From NCBI GenBank assembly GCA_013306675.1, contig JABLUY010000012.1, forward strand, positions 124,001-188,000: 64,000 bases of DNA, in the 5' to 3' direction. Each line of letters starts with the position of its first letter. Position 1 is the first letter of the stretch. A program made the translations under genes and the position numbers. Below the pieces are notes generated by a model. The model had not been told where the DNA came from. It did no database searches and saw nothing but the letters and a program-made list of their open reading frames with translations. This DNA comes from Thraustochytrium sp. TN22. Taxonomy: Eukaryota > Sar > Bigyra > Thraustochytrida > Thraustochytriidae. Shown piece after piece: positions 9,444-18,439 of the stretch.

Positions 9444-10727
9444 ATGGCGGGCGCCGCGGAGGACCAGACGGCGGCGGCCGTCGTGGAGACGAGCAGCGCG
9501 ACCGTGAGCAAGGAGGAGGAGGAGCGGCTGGCCGGCGAGGCGCTGGCGCGCGACTCCTTCATGCAGGCGGCGGCCGCCTCGGCCATGGCCGGCGTGGCGC
9601 TCAAGCAGGGCGGCCCCTTCGGCGCGTGCGTCGTGCGGAACGGCATCATCATCTCGTGCGCGCACAACACGGTGCTGAGCGACCGTGACCCGACCTGCCA
9701 TGCGGAGATGAACGCGATCCGCGATGCCTGCCGCGCGCTCGACTCGCACGACCTGAGCGACTGCGAGCTGTACACGACGTGCGAGCCGTGCCCGCAGTGC
9801 CTGGGCGCCATCCAGTGGAGCCGCCTCAAGAAGACCTACACGGGCGTGGACCGCTTCACCGCGGCCGAGTTCGGCTTCGACGACAAGGTCTTCTACGACG
9901 AGATCAGCGCGCAGTCCGGCCACTGGGCCGTCAAGCTCGGCCAGACCATGCCCAACGTGCAGCCTTCCATGCTTAACGTCTACTTCGGCGTCGAGATGGA
10001 CCGCGTCAGCAAGCTGCTCGTCGACCTCGACCTCAACAAAACCTACCGCCGCCGCGTCGGCCACAAGGAGCTCGGCTTCCACGACTCGGGCGAGCGCTTT
10101 GGCAAGGACGTCATCGGCATCCGCGCGCGCGAGGGCGAGTCCTTCGATGAGGTCGAGTCCGGCTCGTCCGGCTCCCCCTCGCCTTCGCTTGACGCCGACG
10201 CCGACGCCGAGGAGAACGCCGTGCACGAGGGCCCCAACCGCGATGTAGGCCGCTTCTTTGACATTCTCGAGGAGGCGCTGCGCGAGGCTGTGCGCAACGG
10301 CGACAACAAGGAGCGCGAGGTCTTCGCCTCGTGCATCGTCAAGGACGACGAGGTCATCGCCGTCGCCGTCAACCAGGTGCTCAAGCGCCGCGATTGCACG
10401 GCCACCAGCGAGGTCCTCGCCATCCGCAAGGCCACGCGCCGCCTCAAGACCCACGACCTGCGCGGCTGCCAGATGTACTCCACGATGGAGCCCTGCCTCA
10501 TGTCGCTCGGTGCCGTGCTCTGGAGCCGCATTGACAGCCTCTACTACGGCCTCAGCCAGCACGCCGCTGCGCGCCACGGCTTCGAGGAGGGCCTCCTGCA
10601 CTACCGCGAGGTCTTCACGCACCCGGACACCATGCGTGAGGTCATCAACGTGGAGGCTGGTGTCGCCTCCGAGGCTTGCAGTGACGTCTTCAAGCGCTGG
10701 CAGAAGATCAACGGCATCATCTACTAA
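9444..10727 (+). CDS. Tandem cytidine/guanine-deaminase-fold protein, second domain degenerate
   Basis: A 427-residue protein with two copies of the CMP/dCMP deaminase fold. Domain 1 (about 38-155) is intact: zinc motif CHAEMNAIR (H86, catalytic E88) and TTCEPCPQCLGAI (C116, C119). Its flanking sequence most resembles GuaD-type guanine deaminases (guanine to xanthine and ammonia). Domain 2 (about 268-400) aligns with it, but reads TSEVLAIRK at the His-Ala-Glu position and MEPCLMSLGA at the PCxxC position. The zinc His is replaced by Thr (T321) and the second zinc Cys by Ser (S354), while the Glu (E323) remains. Domain 2 is therefore probably non-catalytic. An acidic Ser/Asp linker (237-258) joins the halves. 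Guanine is the likely substrate by similarity; other nucleobases remain possible. Confidence 0.85.
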   Translation: MAGAAEDQTAAAVVETSSATVSKEEEERLAGEALARDSFMQAAAASAMAGVALKQGGPFGACVVRNGIIISCAHNTVLSDRDPTCHAEMNAIRDACRALDSHDLSDCELYTTCEPCPQCLGAIQWSRLKKTYTGVDRFTAAEFGFDDKVFYDEISAQSGHWAVKLGQTMPNVQPSMLNVYFGVEMDRVSKLLVDLDLNKTYRRRVGHKELGFHDSGERFGKDVIGIRAREGESFDEVESGSSGSPSPSLDADADAEENAVHEGPNRDVGRFFDILEEALREAVRNGDNKEREVFASCIVKDDEVIAVAVNQVLKRRDCTATSEVLAIRKATRRLKTHDLRGCQMYSTMEPCLMSLGAVLWSRIDSLYYGLSQHAAARHGFEEGLLHYREVFTHPDTMREVINVEAGVASEACSDVFKRWQKINGIIY

Positions 10728-11682
10728 ACTCGAAGCTCGGGACCAACACGAGAGACGAGAGATGGGAGAATCGAGAGCGAGGAGCAGCAACCCACCTCTT
10801 AAAAGACGAGAGGAGGAGGTGGGGTTGGGGGGAAAGGGGGCGTCGCCGCGCCAACGAGTCGAGTGAGGCGGGCGGGCGGGTCGAAAAAGTGAGCATGGAC
10901 GGGTCGAGCGGGCGTCGCGCGCAACAAGCCGCGCGTCCACTCGACAAGGCGCGCGCGGGGCTGTCGTGACAGGGTGTCACGTGGCTTTGCCCCTCCCGCC
11001 CAACCTTTGCATCGCTTGATCGATCGCTGGCCTGTCGCGCCGAATCACGGCGCCCACGCCCCCCCCCCCCCCTGCGCGTCCTCTGCTTGCACATAATCAC
11101 GACTGCGTCCAAGAGAAATCGGCCAAGGGCGGCACCAGCCAAGTAACTACCCGCGGAGCAAAAGCTAGGAGAGAGAGAGCGCGCGAGAGCGCGAGAATGC
11201 AAGGGAGAGACTGCAATCTTTCCCTTCACACGCCACGTCTACGTTTCCCTCGAAAGATGCCGGACACGACAATGTGTCCAAAGGGCCAACGAGGGCGTTG
11301 CGGGCCTCTTCCTCTTTCTCCTACCCCGATCAGGGCGGCTTTGGGCTGGTGCAACAACCCGCGATACATTGTTGTAGAAAAATCTTTTTCTCTTCCCATG
11401 ATGATGATCATGCACGCCGGCACGACGCGTGACGTCCCAGGATCGCGTTCTGGCTCGCCGCGCCTCGCGGCGACCCGAATCTTGTCTGTCACATGTGGCT
11501 CTCGTCGTCTGTCAGCCAAAACGGCTGGGCCGCCCGCATGGATGTTCCGCCCCCTCGGGTGGCCGTCGTTAGACCCAGAGGGCACCCACGACCCGGCGAG
11601 CGATTTCCTGCTGGCCGGCCGCGCGGTCTGTCTCTCCTTTGTCTCTTCTCCTCGCCCTCGTGGCCAGCGGGCGGGCCCTGAC
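10728..11682. other. Convergent intergenic region, 0.95 kb
   Basis: This lies between the 3' ends of the deaminase (+) and the hydroxyisourate hydrolase (-). It holds a G-rich stretch (about 10815-10845), a run of 14 C (11059-11072) and a GAGAGA tract (about 11170-11180). No gene was recognised. Confidence 0.45.
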
Positions 11683-12057
11683 TTAGGAGCCGCGGTACGT
11701 CATCTGCCCGTACGGGCTGATGAGCAGCGGCACGTGGTAGTGCGCCGCCGGGTCCTCAATCTCAAAGACGATCTTGACGTACGGGTAAAAGCACTTGCGG
11801 CCTTGCGCCTTGAAATATGCCGCCGTGTCGAAGTGCAGCTCAAACACGCTGCCCGCGGCCAGCGCCGCCGCCGCCTCGCCGCCCAGGAGCGGCGCGTCCA
11901 GCCTCCCGTCCGCGTTCGTCGTCATGGACGCCACGGGCTCCCAGGTGAAGCTGCCGTCCGCCTGCTCGCCCGCCTTGCGCGACAGCCGCAGCGACAGCCC
12001 TGCCGCCGGCTGCCCGCTCGCCGTGTCCAGCACGTGCGTCGTGATCGGGTTCGCCAT
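11683..12057 (-). CDS. URAH: 5-hydroxyisourate hydrolase (transthyretin-like)
   Basis: A 124-residue, full-length HIU hydrolase, which converts 5-hydroxyisourate to OHCU after urate oxidation. It starts ITTHVLDTASGQPAAG and ends with the diagnostic C-terminal tetrapeptide YRGS, which separates the enzyme from the hormone carrier transthyretin. The catalytic residues are visible: H8, R52 (NADGRLDAPL) and H108 (HYHVPLLISPYGQ). The ATG at 12055-12057 gives exactly the family length. The frame is open further upstream, but that extension has no PTS2-like peroxisomal signal and is Arg-rich, so a cytosolic protein is favoured. It sits beside the deaminase, another purine-degradation-type gene. Confidence 0.93.
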   Translation of the reverse strand: MANPITTHVLDTASGQPAAGLSLRLSRKAGEQADGSFTWEPVASMTTNADGRLDAPLLGGEAAAALAAGSVFELHFDTAAYFKAQGRKCFYPYVKIVFEIEDPAAHYHVPLLISPYGQMTYRGS

Positions 12058-14505
12058 CCTGCTTGCCCGCGCGCGCGCTGCCCGAGTCCGAGTCCAGGTC
12101 CTGCGTCGCTGCCCTGTTCTGCCTTTGCCTCTCTCGACTCGAGACAGCGAACAGGCAGGTCGAGTCCAGAGTCGTGCCAGGCAGGCGCAAGGGGGCACGC
12201 ACGCCCAGCGTCACTCGCCGCCACCTCGCGCAGCAGCGCCTGCAGAAGCCTGCGGCAAAGCGCGGCGGCGGGCGGCGGCAGCCGGGCAGCAGTCAAGAGC
12301 GAGGCGTGAACGCGGTGCTTTGTTTTCATTGGCCCAAGAGCGAGGCGTGAACGCGATGCGTTGTTTTCTGGGCCTGCACTAACTTACTGCTCAGCACCCG
12401 GCGAAGGCAAGCTTGGCCCACGCGCGGTACAATGATTCACTGAGATGCTTGCCACTGCAATGTGACTGCAGCGCCCACAAGAAGGTAAGACCACTTGGTC
12501 GCACCACTTTGGCCTAGGCCTACCCTGAGTCGCAGTCTTGCTTTCGCCCACTCCGTGTGCGACGCGAACAACGCAGCAACAAAGTGGTGGTAGCGCGGCC
12601 GTTGGCGGCGCCGCTTGGAAAACACTGGCCGCGGCCTTCGGACCGGTGCCCATGATGATGGCATGCCCTGGGCCACCCTGAAGCCCTTGCAGTGCTTCGC
12701 CCTCCAGCGACAAGGCGCCATCGACGGAAGCACCACGGTGTCGCTTTAGTAGACGTCGCTTGCAGTGCCTGTTTTGCTGTCGTAGTTCTGATGTCGCCAG
12801 AGCACCGCCGCACGCACAGCAAGGAGCTTTGTCCTGCCAATCTGCTCGCGTGGTCCATCAGGTCCGTGCATCTAAAGCACGTAGGACTGAAGCTTGAAGA
12901 ATGCGCCCGTGGCGATTCACTCGGTTGTCAGGATTTCTACGTCCTCTTTGCACTTGCACATGGAATCAAGCAATGGGAGGACTCGGTGACTCTTCTGTCC
13001 GAAAATCTTCCTCGATTTTTTCAAGATGCGACGGGTTGAGACCAAAAAGTTGCGCGTGTTGACAGCAGAGCCTCTCTCTGAGCGCGACAGAGAAGAAGCG
13101 GCCAACGACAGCGGCGCCTTTTGTCGGGGCTCTCCTTCGCACAATTCGTCCTCACTGTACTCCTGCGCTTGGCCTTGCCATTCGTGCATGCTCGGCTTAT
13201 CAAGGACGCCTCGCGAGACGTGATGGGGGGAGGGGGGGGCGTGGAGCTGGGTCGCCGGGCGCCTAGCACGACTTGGCGCGCCGCGACAAGCGCAACACGG
13301 CGTAACGCAGCCGGCGTGCGCCCAGTCAGACCAGGTGCGCGGAGCGGCCTATCCGGGCCTTACGCCACTTGGGCCAGGCCCCTAGAATTTTAGCGCGAAT
13401 CGGGGAACGAAGGGAGGCGCGTGCAGGAGAGGCGCTTTGGGACGCGAGCACGCGAGCGCGGCGCGGGCGGGCGGAGCGAGCGGGGGCGCGCGAGGGCCGC
13501 GGCGCCAAGTCGGTGCGGCGCCCTCCGCCTGCTTTGCGCGGCGTGCCTTGCCGCGTCCGCCGCGCGTCTGGACCTCTGTCGGCCCGCAAGGGCGAGGCAG
13601 GCGAGCCGTCAGGGTGGCGGCGGTTGCGCCTGCGCGCAAGTCTTCGTGGCTGCTGGCTGTAAGTCGGTAGGCAAGGCTTGAGCGGGCTAAGGTGCAAGTG
13701 AACATTGGTTGCTACGCTGCGACATGGCGGGCTAAGGCGCAAGTGAACATTGGTTGCTGCGCAGCGAAAGGGCGGGCTAAGGCGCAAGTTGCTGCGCTGC
13801 GAAAAGGCGGGCCGCCGCTGCGAAGGTTATGCGATCGCGGGTACGTGAAGGCTGTCGAGCGAGGTGAACGGCCCTGGTCTGCCGATGTGAAATGTTGAGC
13901 ATTGCAAGCACAATGCTGGGCTTGCAGTGCAAGTCGGTGCAGCGCCGGACAAGTAGAAGGCGAGGCCATGGGTTTGACTGGAGACAATGTCGGTTGCACC
14001 TCACCGTGGCCACCAGGTGGGAGCGCAGGCCTTTCAAAACATCAGCAGGCGCGCGCAGGCCTGCTGGAGCGGGCGCGCGCGCGGGGCAAGCGAGGGAGCG
14101 AGGGCGCGGGGGTCTCGCGCAAGCGAGCGCGGCGACGTCCTGGCGAGGGGGCAGCTTCGTTCCGAGCGGTGCCGCTCGGCTCACTCGCTGTGGCGACACC
14201 TGTCTCGCCGGCCACGACTACGCTTGGCTCCCTCGGCGCCGTCGCGCCAGGCGCCATCGTCGCAGTCTTGCTTGCAGCTTGCTCGCCCGCCGAGGTCTCA
14301 CGCAGCACGCTTGCCGCGGTCACGGTCTGGCTGGTCGCTCACCACGGCGACGTCCGCGCGCTTCACACAATCGTCGAGCACCATGACGTCGCCGCTACCG
14401 AGCTCGTCATCGTCGGCCTCCTCAGCCTCGTCGATCACGGGAGCTTGGCCATCGCCGTCCAGCACGGAAGCGCTGGAGGGCGCGAAAACGACCGAGCGCG
14501 GGTCG
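12058..14505. other. Intergenic, 2.4 kb, repeat-bearing, no supported gene
   Basis: Upstream of the hydroxyisourate hydrolase there is a direct duplication of GAGCGAGGCGTGAACGCG (about 12298 and 12338). A 45-base minisatellite lies at 13682-13806. The stretch at 12430-13250 has a less extreme base composition but no frame I can assign. Frames within 13900-14500 lead into the coiled-coil gene but look non-coding. Confidence 0.4.
13682..13806. repeat. 45-base tandem repeat, about 2.8 copies
   Basis: The unit begins GCGGGCTAAGG and contains GAACATTGGTTGCT. Copies start at 13682, 13727 and 13772; the last lacks about 10 internal bases. The copies differ at a few positions, so this is an older minisatellite. 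It lies in non-coding DNA. Confidence 0.75.
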
Positions 14506-16056
14506 ATGCCCATGGATTGGTTTGAAGATACCATGGCTGACATCAGCCTGGCGAACGACGGCCAAAGCATGGACTTGGCAGGCGACTTTGAAGGTTTCGA
14601 CGGGCCTGTGAACTCGGTGCTCGAGCAGGCCGGAGACGACGCAGACATGCTGAATGCGTTATCGGAGCAGGTTGAATACACCGCTCCCCCTGCTCCCCCT
14701 GCTCTGCTTGCTCCGCCTGCTCCGCTGAGCGAGTCTCGGCAACTCCTGGCCGAGCCAGAGCCCAGGCCGAGGCTGACTCGGGGGATCATCCGATCGGAGG
14801 CTGCCGCGCCTACATTTCAACTCACGGATCTGAACCGTGCGCTTGGTCAGGTGGAGCGCGCTGACAGCCAAGCTCTCAAGAACCGCGTCGCGCAGCTCGA
14901 GCACAAGCTGAGCGTCGCCAGGAGCGAGAGTTGCGAGACCATTCTCGCTCTGCGGAACGAGATCGCCCGCCTCCACCAGAATGCCCTTTCCCATGAGTCT
15001 GAGGTCGACCAGACGAAGCGCCAAGTCGACCTTTTGCAGCGGCAACTCAAAGCTGACTTCGCAGCTGCACGCAAGGAGCTTGACGCACGCGACCTGCAGC
15101 TCAGGCAGGATCGTGAGACGCTCAAGCAGAAGCTTGATGCTCAACAGCAGCAGCTTGATGCTCAGCAGCAGCAGCTTGATGCTCGGCAGCAGCAGCTTGT
15201 GCAGGAGCGCGAGCAGCTCGTGGGCAACCAGCAGCAGCTTGCGCAGGAGCGCGAGCAGCTCGTGCGTAGCCAGCAGCAGTTTGCGCAAGAGCGTCAGCAG
15301 TTCAGACAGGAACGCGACGCCGGCAAGGAGCGGCTCGCGCAGGAGCGCGAGCAGCTCAATCACAGCCAGCAGCAGCTTGAGCTGGAGCGTGAAGAACTTT
15401 GGCAGAAGCACTCTTCTTGCCAGCAGCAGCTTGCACAGGATCATCGTGAAAGCCAAGAGCAGTTCGCGCGCGAGCACGAACAGCTGAAGCTGGACCAGGA
15501 GCAGCGCACCCTTGAGCTTGAGCAAATCAAGCACGCCTGCCGGCAAGCTGAACTTGGTCGCCGGGAACTCGAGCATCACCACAAGATCCAGCTTGCGCAG
15601 GAGCAGGAGCAGCGCGCGCGTGAGCGCGAGCAGCATCTGCAGCAGCAGGCTGTGGAGCGGCGTCAGCATGAGTTTGAGTGCGCCAAGCTGAAGCAGGAAC
15701 TCGGTGAGCAAAGGGTAGCTCATGAGAGCCAGCTGGCAAAGGCCAACGAGGCCTGGTGCAAGAAACTGAGCGAGCTTGAAATGGCGCATAGGGAAAAGCA
15801 GACCCAGCTGGAGCTTGCCTTGGCACGGGGGCATACCAATGCCGTAAAACACGGCGTCTCCTCTGCATCGTCACACAGCCCAACGGCGCTGGAGTTGTTG
15901 TCGCGCGACAACACTCCAGAGCACTCTGAGCATCGTAGCACGGTCAGCATCTCAGCAACGAAGAAGCGTCCGCGCGATATCACGCCACCGCGAACCGTGG
16001 GACGCAACCGAGCTGAGTCCCCAGCGATGAAGAAGCGACGTCTTCATGACGCGTGA
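14506..16056 (+). CDS. Glutamine-rich coiled-coil protein with nuclear-type C-terminus
   Basis: A 516-residue protein starting MPMDWFEDTMADIS. An acidic, possibly interaction-prone N-terminus (1-60) is followed by a Pro/Ala linker. A very long coiled coil (about 100-450) follows, dominated by degenerate heptads of the type QQQLDAQQQQLDARQQQ and QEREQL. The C-terminus is basic: KKRPRDITPPR and AMKKRRLHDA look like nuclear localisation signals. The repeats are visible in DNA as a 21-base CAGCAGCAGCTTGATGCT-like unit near 15130-15230. No family is recognisable; similarity to myosin tails or golgins would be a coiled-coil artefact. The frame is open back to 13987 but has no better start; 14512 (MDWFED) is an alternative. 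Confidence 0.65.
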   Translation: MPMDWFEDTMADISLANDGQSMDLAGDFEGFDGPVNSVLEQAGDDADMLNALSEQVEYTAPPAPPALLAPPAPLSESRQLLAEPEPRPRLTRGIIRSEAAAPTFQLTDLNRALGQVERADSQALKNRVAQLEHKLSVARSESCETILALRNEIARLHQNALSHESEVDQTKRQVDLLQRQLKADFAAARKELDARDLQLRQDRETLKQKLDAQQQQLDAQQQQLDARQQQLVQEREQLVGNQQQLAQEREQLVRSQQQFAQERQQFRQERDAGKERLAQEREQLNHSQQQLELEREELWQKHSSCQQQLAQDHRESQEQFAREHEQLKLDQEQRTLELEQIKHACRQAELGRRELEHHHKIQLAQEQEQRAREREQHLQQQAVERRQHEFECAKLKQELGEQRVAHESQLAKANEAWCKKLSELEMAHREKQTQLELALARGHTNAVKHGVSSASSHSPTALELLSRDNTPEHSEHRSTVSISATKKRPRDITPPRTVGRNRAESPAMKKRRLHDA

Positions 16057-17670
16057 GTCGCACAGCCACGTCCTCTCGCAGAAACGCAGCGAAAAGCGGC
16101 AGCAGCAATTGTGCAGCAGCCTGCGTTGGCAGCAGAGAGAAAGAGGACGCGGCGCCTGACGACGCGTGACACATGCCTCGTGAGCGCCGAGGGCCGTGGG
16201 CGGGCCACCTCATCCTGGACCCGTAAGAGTGGATGTGTGGCGCGGACACGAGTGCGTAGTAAAAGCCTGCGGGTCGCACAGGTTTTCAATTTTTAAAAAT
16301 CCCAGGATTATACCTTGACGTAAGCGTGCCAGCGCGGGCCCGGCGCGAAAGCCGGGCACCAGGCGGTGCGCGAAGTGGTGGGCTTTCGATCGGTACCAGT
16401 CTCGGCGCTCTGCGTCTCCGGGTTGCCCTTGAACTTGCATTCTTCTCCAGACGCCGCACGAGCACACTTTGCCCTTCGCTCAACGGTCGCGCTGCTGCAT
16501 ACCGGGTATTGGTGGCGCGCAGCAGAGCAAGAGTGTGCTCAGAAACATGATTTTTTTCAAACACGTGTTTTACAAACGCTGCCGAGTGGCACGTCGTCGC
16601 TCAGATAGCGTCCTGCCGGGCGCCGCGTCTGACGCAGAACCTCGGATGCGTATGCGTCATTGCATGCTCATCCAGCTTCGAGACCAATACGCGGGTGGTA
16701 ACGCGGTCCTCGAGCACGGCCAGCAGCCTGGCGAGGCGATGATTGCGTTTGCCGCGGAAGACGTTCACCTTGACATGCAAGTGATACGACTCGCAGACCA
16801 TGTTGGTCATGTGCATGCGGCTGCTGCTGTGCACCAGGTCGCGGCGATGCGCCGCGTTGCAAAGCTTGCGCTTATCCTCCGCGAAGTAATTCTTGCGTAG
16901 TCTGTGGGACAGCTTCATGGAGCTCTGCAGCACGCCCTCGGAGTGCCTTTGCAGCACGCCCTCGGAGTGCCTTTGCAGCACGCCCTCGGAGTGCCTTACA
17001 ACTGCCTCGTGCAGGTGAAGCCAGATGTCCTGCTTTAGGGCCCTCGACGCGTCCTTGAAGGGATCCGAAGTGCGACAGATACCTTTGAGCTGGCCCAGGG
17101 CTCTCCGTAGACAAGCTTGCCTCCTCAGATGGACCTCGCCACAAAACAGGTCACGCCAAACCCCTCGTGTACACGGTGCTTCTTGCGCTCGAGACCCTGG
17201 AGGACCTTGCTCTTGGCAAAAGTTGCTTCACCCGAGGCGAGAGCACGACCTCTCACGAGCGAAGCGGCATTCGCAACGCTGGGAACACACAACAAAGCCC
17301 ATGATCCCGACTGGACCTTTGGCCTCGGGGTTGCGCACTCTGGTCTGTCGAGATCGGCTAGCTAGACTCGGAGCACTACTTGACCCCGAGCAAGCAGGTC
17401 ATGGTACCCGTGCCCCATGAGCTTGCTTCAATGCGCTTCGCTGGCAGAGAGTCCAGGTCTTTGGCGCCAGTCAAAGTTCTTTGCAGCTAGCTCCTCCGCT
17501 TGGCCGAAGGTCTGGCAACTTGACCTGATCTCTGGGAGCCTAGTGGCAGGAGAACCTTGGCCCAACAGCCGACGACTCGGAGGGATGGCGCAAAGCATCA
17601 ACTTGGGACGCGCGTCACGGAAGCTCAAGCTCGCGGCCCGCGGCGGCGGGCGGCCGAGCGGCGTCCGCGG
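16057..17670. other. Intergenic, 1.6 kb, with a minus-strand coding-like fragment
   Basis: The minus strand from about 17115 to 16600 keeps a fairly protein-like frame (QDIWLHLHEAVV, RLRKNYFAEDKRKLCNAAHR, NHRLARLLAVLEDRVTTRV) interrupted by a 24-base tandem repeat. It has no convincing start and no recognised domain. It may be a decayed gene or transposon fragment. An AT-rich patch lies at 16288-16312. Two TAGCTAGC-type motifs sit at 17356 and 17485, upstream of the next gene. Confidence 0.35.
16926..16998. repeat. 24-base tandem repeat, three copies
   Basis: The unit is GCAGCACGCCCTCGGAGTGC plus CTTT, three near-identical copies. Being a multiple of three, it leaves open frames intact on both strands. 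Confidence 0.8.
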
Positions 17671-18291
17671 ATGCGCAGGCTAGCCTTGGCGCTCCTCGCG
17701 TCGTTCTCGTCGTGGTCGTCGTCGTCGTCGTCGTCGTCGTGGCTGTCGCTGGCCGCGGCGGCGGCTGCGACGGCCGGGTCAACGGCCCCGCGGGAGGCGG
17801 CGCTCCCGTGGAGCGCCTTCCCGGCGGCGGCGTGCGCGAGCGCGGAGCAGGCGACCGCGGAGGACCTGCTGTGCGTGGCGGCGAATGCGGACGCCATGCG
17901 CAGCCCGGTTTTGGTGAATGGTTCTGAGCCGGAGGAGTGGAGGGCGTCGCTCGAGACGCTGGACGAGACGGTGCGCAGGCGCCTCGCGGCGCTTGAAGAC
18001 ACGCTATTAGGCTTCGACTGCCGGCGCGAGTACGGCGCGGGCAGCTGTGAGCAGTGTCGCGAGGCGTACAAGGCCTGGCTCTGCGCGCTGCACTTCGTGC
18101 CTTGCTCAGACGAGCTCCTGCAAGAGGCATGCGACGAGGAGGGCTGCGACACGGCGCTCAGCGTGACTGGGGTGTGCCCCTCGCTCTGCCACGCCGTCCT
18201 GCAAGCCTGCCCATCGGCGGTCGTCTCCTTTTCCTGTCCGCTAGCTGCGCAGGACGCCTCCTACCGCGACTCTGCGTGCCCGAGCATCTGA
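17671..18291 (+). CDS. Secreted protein with FAM155/Mid1-like cysteine-rich domain
   Basis: A 206-residue protein with a signal peptide (MRRLALALLASFSS, a serine run, then WLSLAAAAAAT). The C-terminal half is cysteine-rich. A helical segment (ETLDETVRRRLAALEDTLL) precedes CEQCREAYKAWLCALHF, and then VCPSLCHAVLQACP and FSCP. Cysteine spacing plus the YKAWLC core match the domain of the NALCN/Cch1 channel partners FAM155 (NALF1) and yeast Mid1, as far as I recall them; those domains are frizzled-like. By analogy the protein would bind the extracellular face of a voltage-gated-type cation channel and aid its folding or surface delivery. No channel subunit lies in the window. The alternative is a stand-alone frizzled-like domain. 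The ATG at 17671 directly precedes the signal peptide. It is convergent with the ankyrin gene. Confidence 0.65.
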   Translation: MRRLALALLASFSSWSSSSSSSSWLSLAAAAAATAGSTAPREAALPWSAFPAAACASAEQATAEDLLCVAANADAMRSPVLVNGSEPEEWRASLETLDETVRRRLAALEDTLLGFDCRREYGAGSCEQCREAYKAWLCALHFVPCSDELLQEACDEEGCDTALSVTGVCPSLCHAVLQACPSAVVSFSCPLAAQDASYRDSACPSI

Positions 18292-18439
18292 ACATTCCAC
18301 CTCACAAAGCATCACCTTTCGGGGTGTCACGCTTGCGCTTGTGCTAACGTCACGACGCGAGAACAAAACTGTACTTTTCATGATTCAAGTTGTTTCAGGG
18401 ACCACTGTTGAGTTGTCACTGTACCGGTTAGGCTTCAGA

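Noticed and set aside
10815-10845. Possible G-quadruplex in the deaminase 3' flank.
   Set aside because: G runs are present, but four separate runs of three or more with loops cannot be counted with certainty; not distinctive in such GC-rich DNA.
9003-10940. 645-codon minus-strand frame.
   Set aside because: Antisense to the tandem deaminase; composition artefact extending into GC-rich repeats.
12384-13269. Several 90-110 codon frames on both strands in milder-composition DNA.
   Set aside because: No domains, no consistent strand signal and no clear splice links; kept as intergenic.
14659-15852. Leu-rich 397-codon minus-strand frame resembling leucine-rich repeats.
   Set aside because: It is the reverse reading of CAGCAG/CTTGAG coiled-coil codons in the plus-strand gene.
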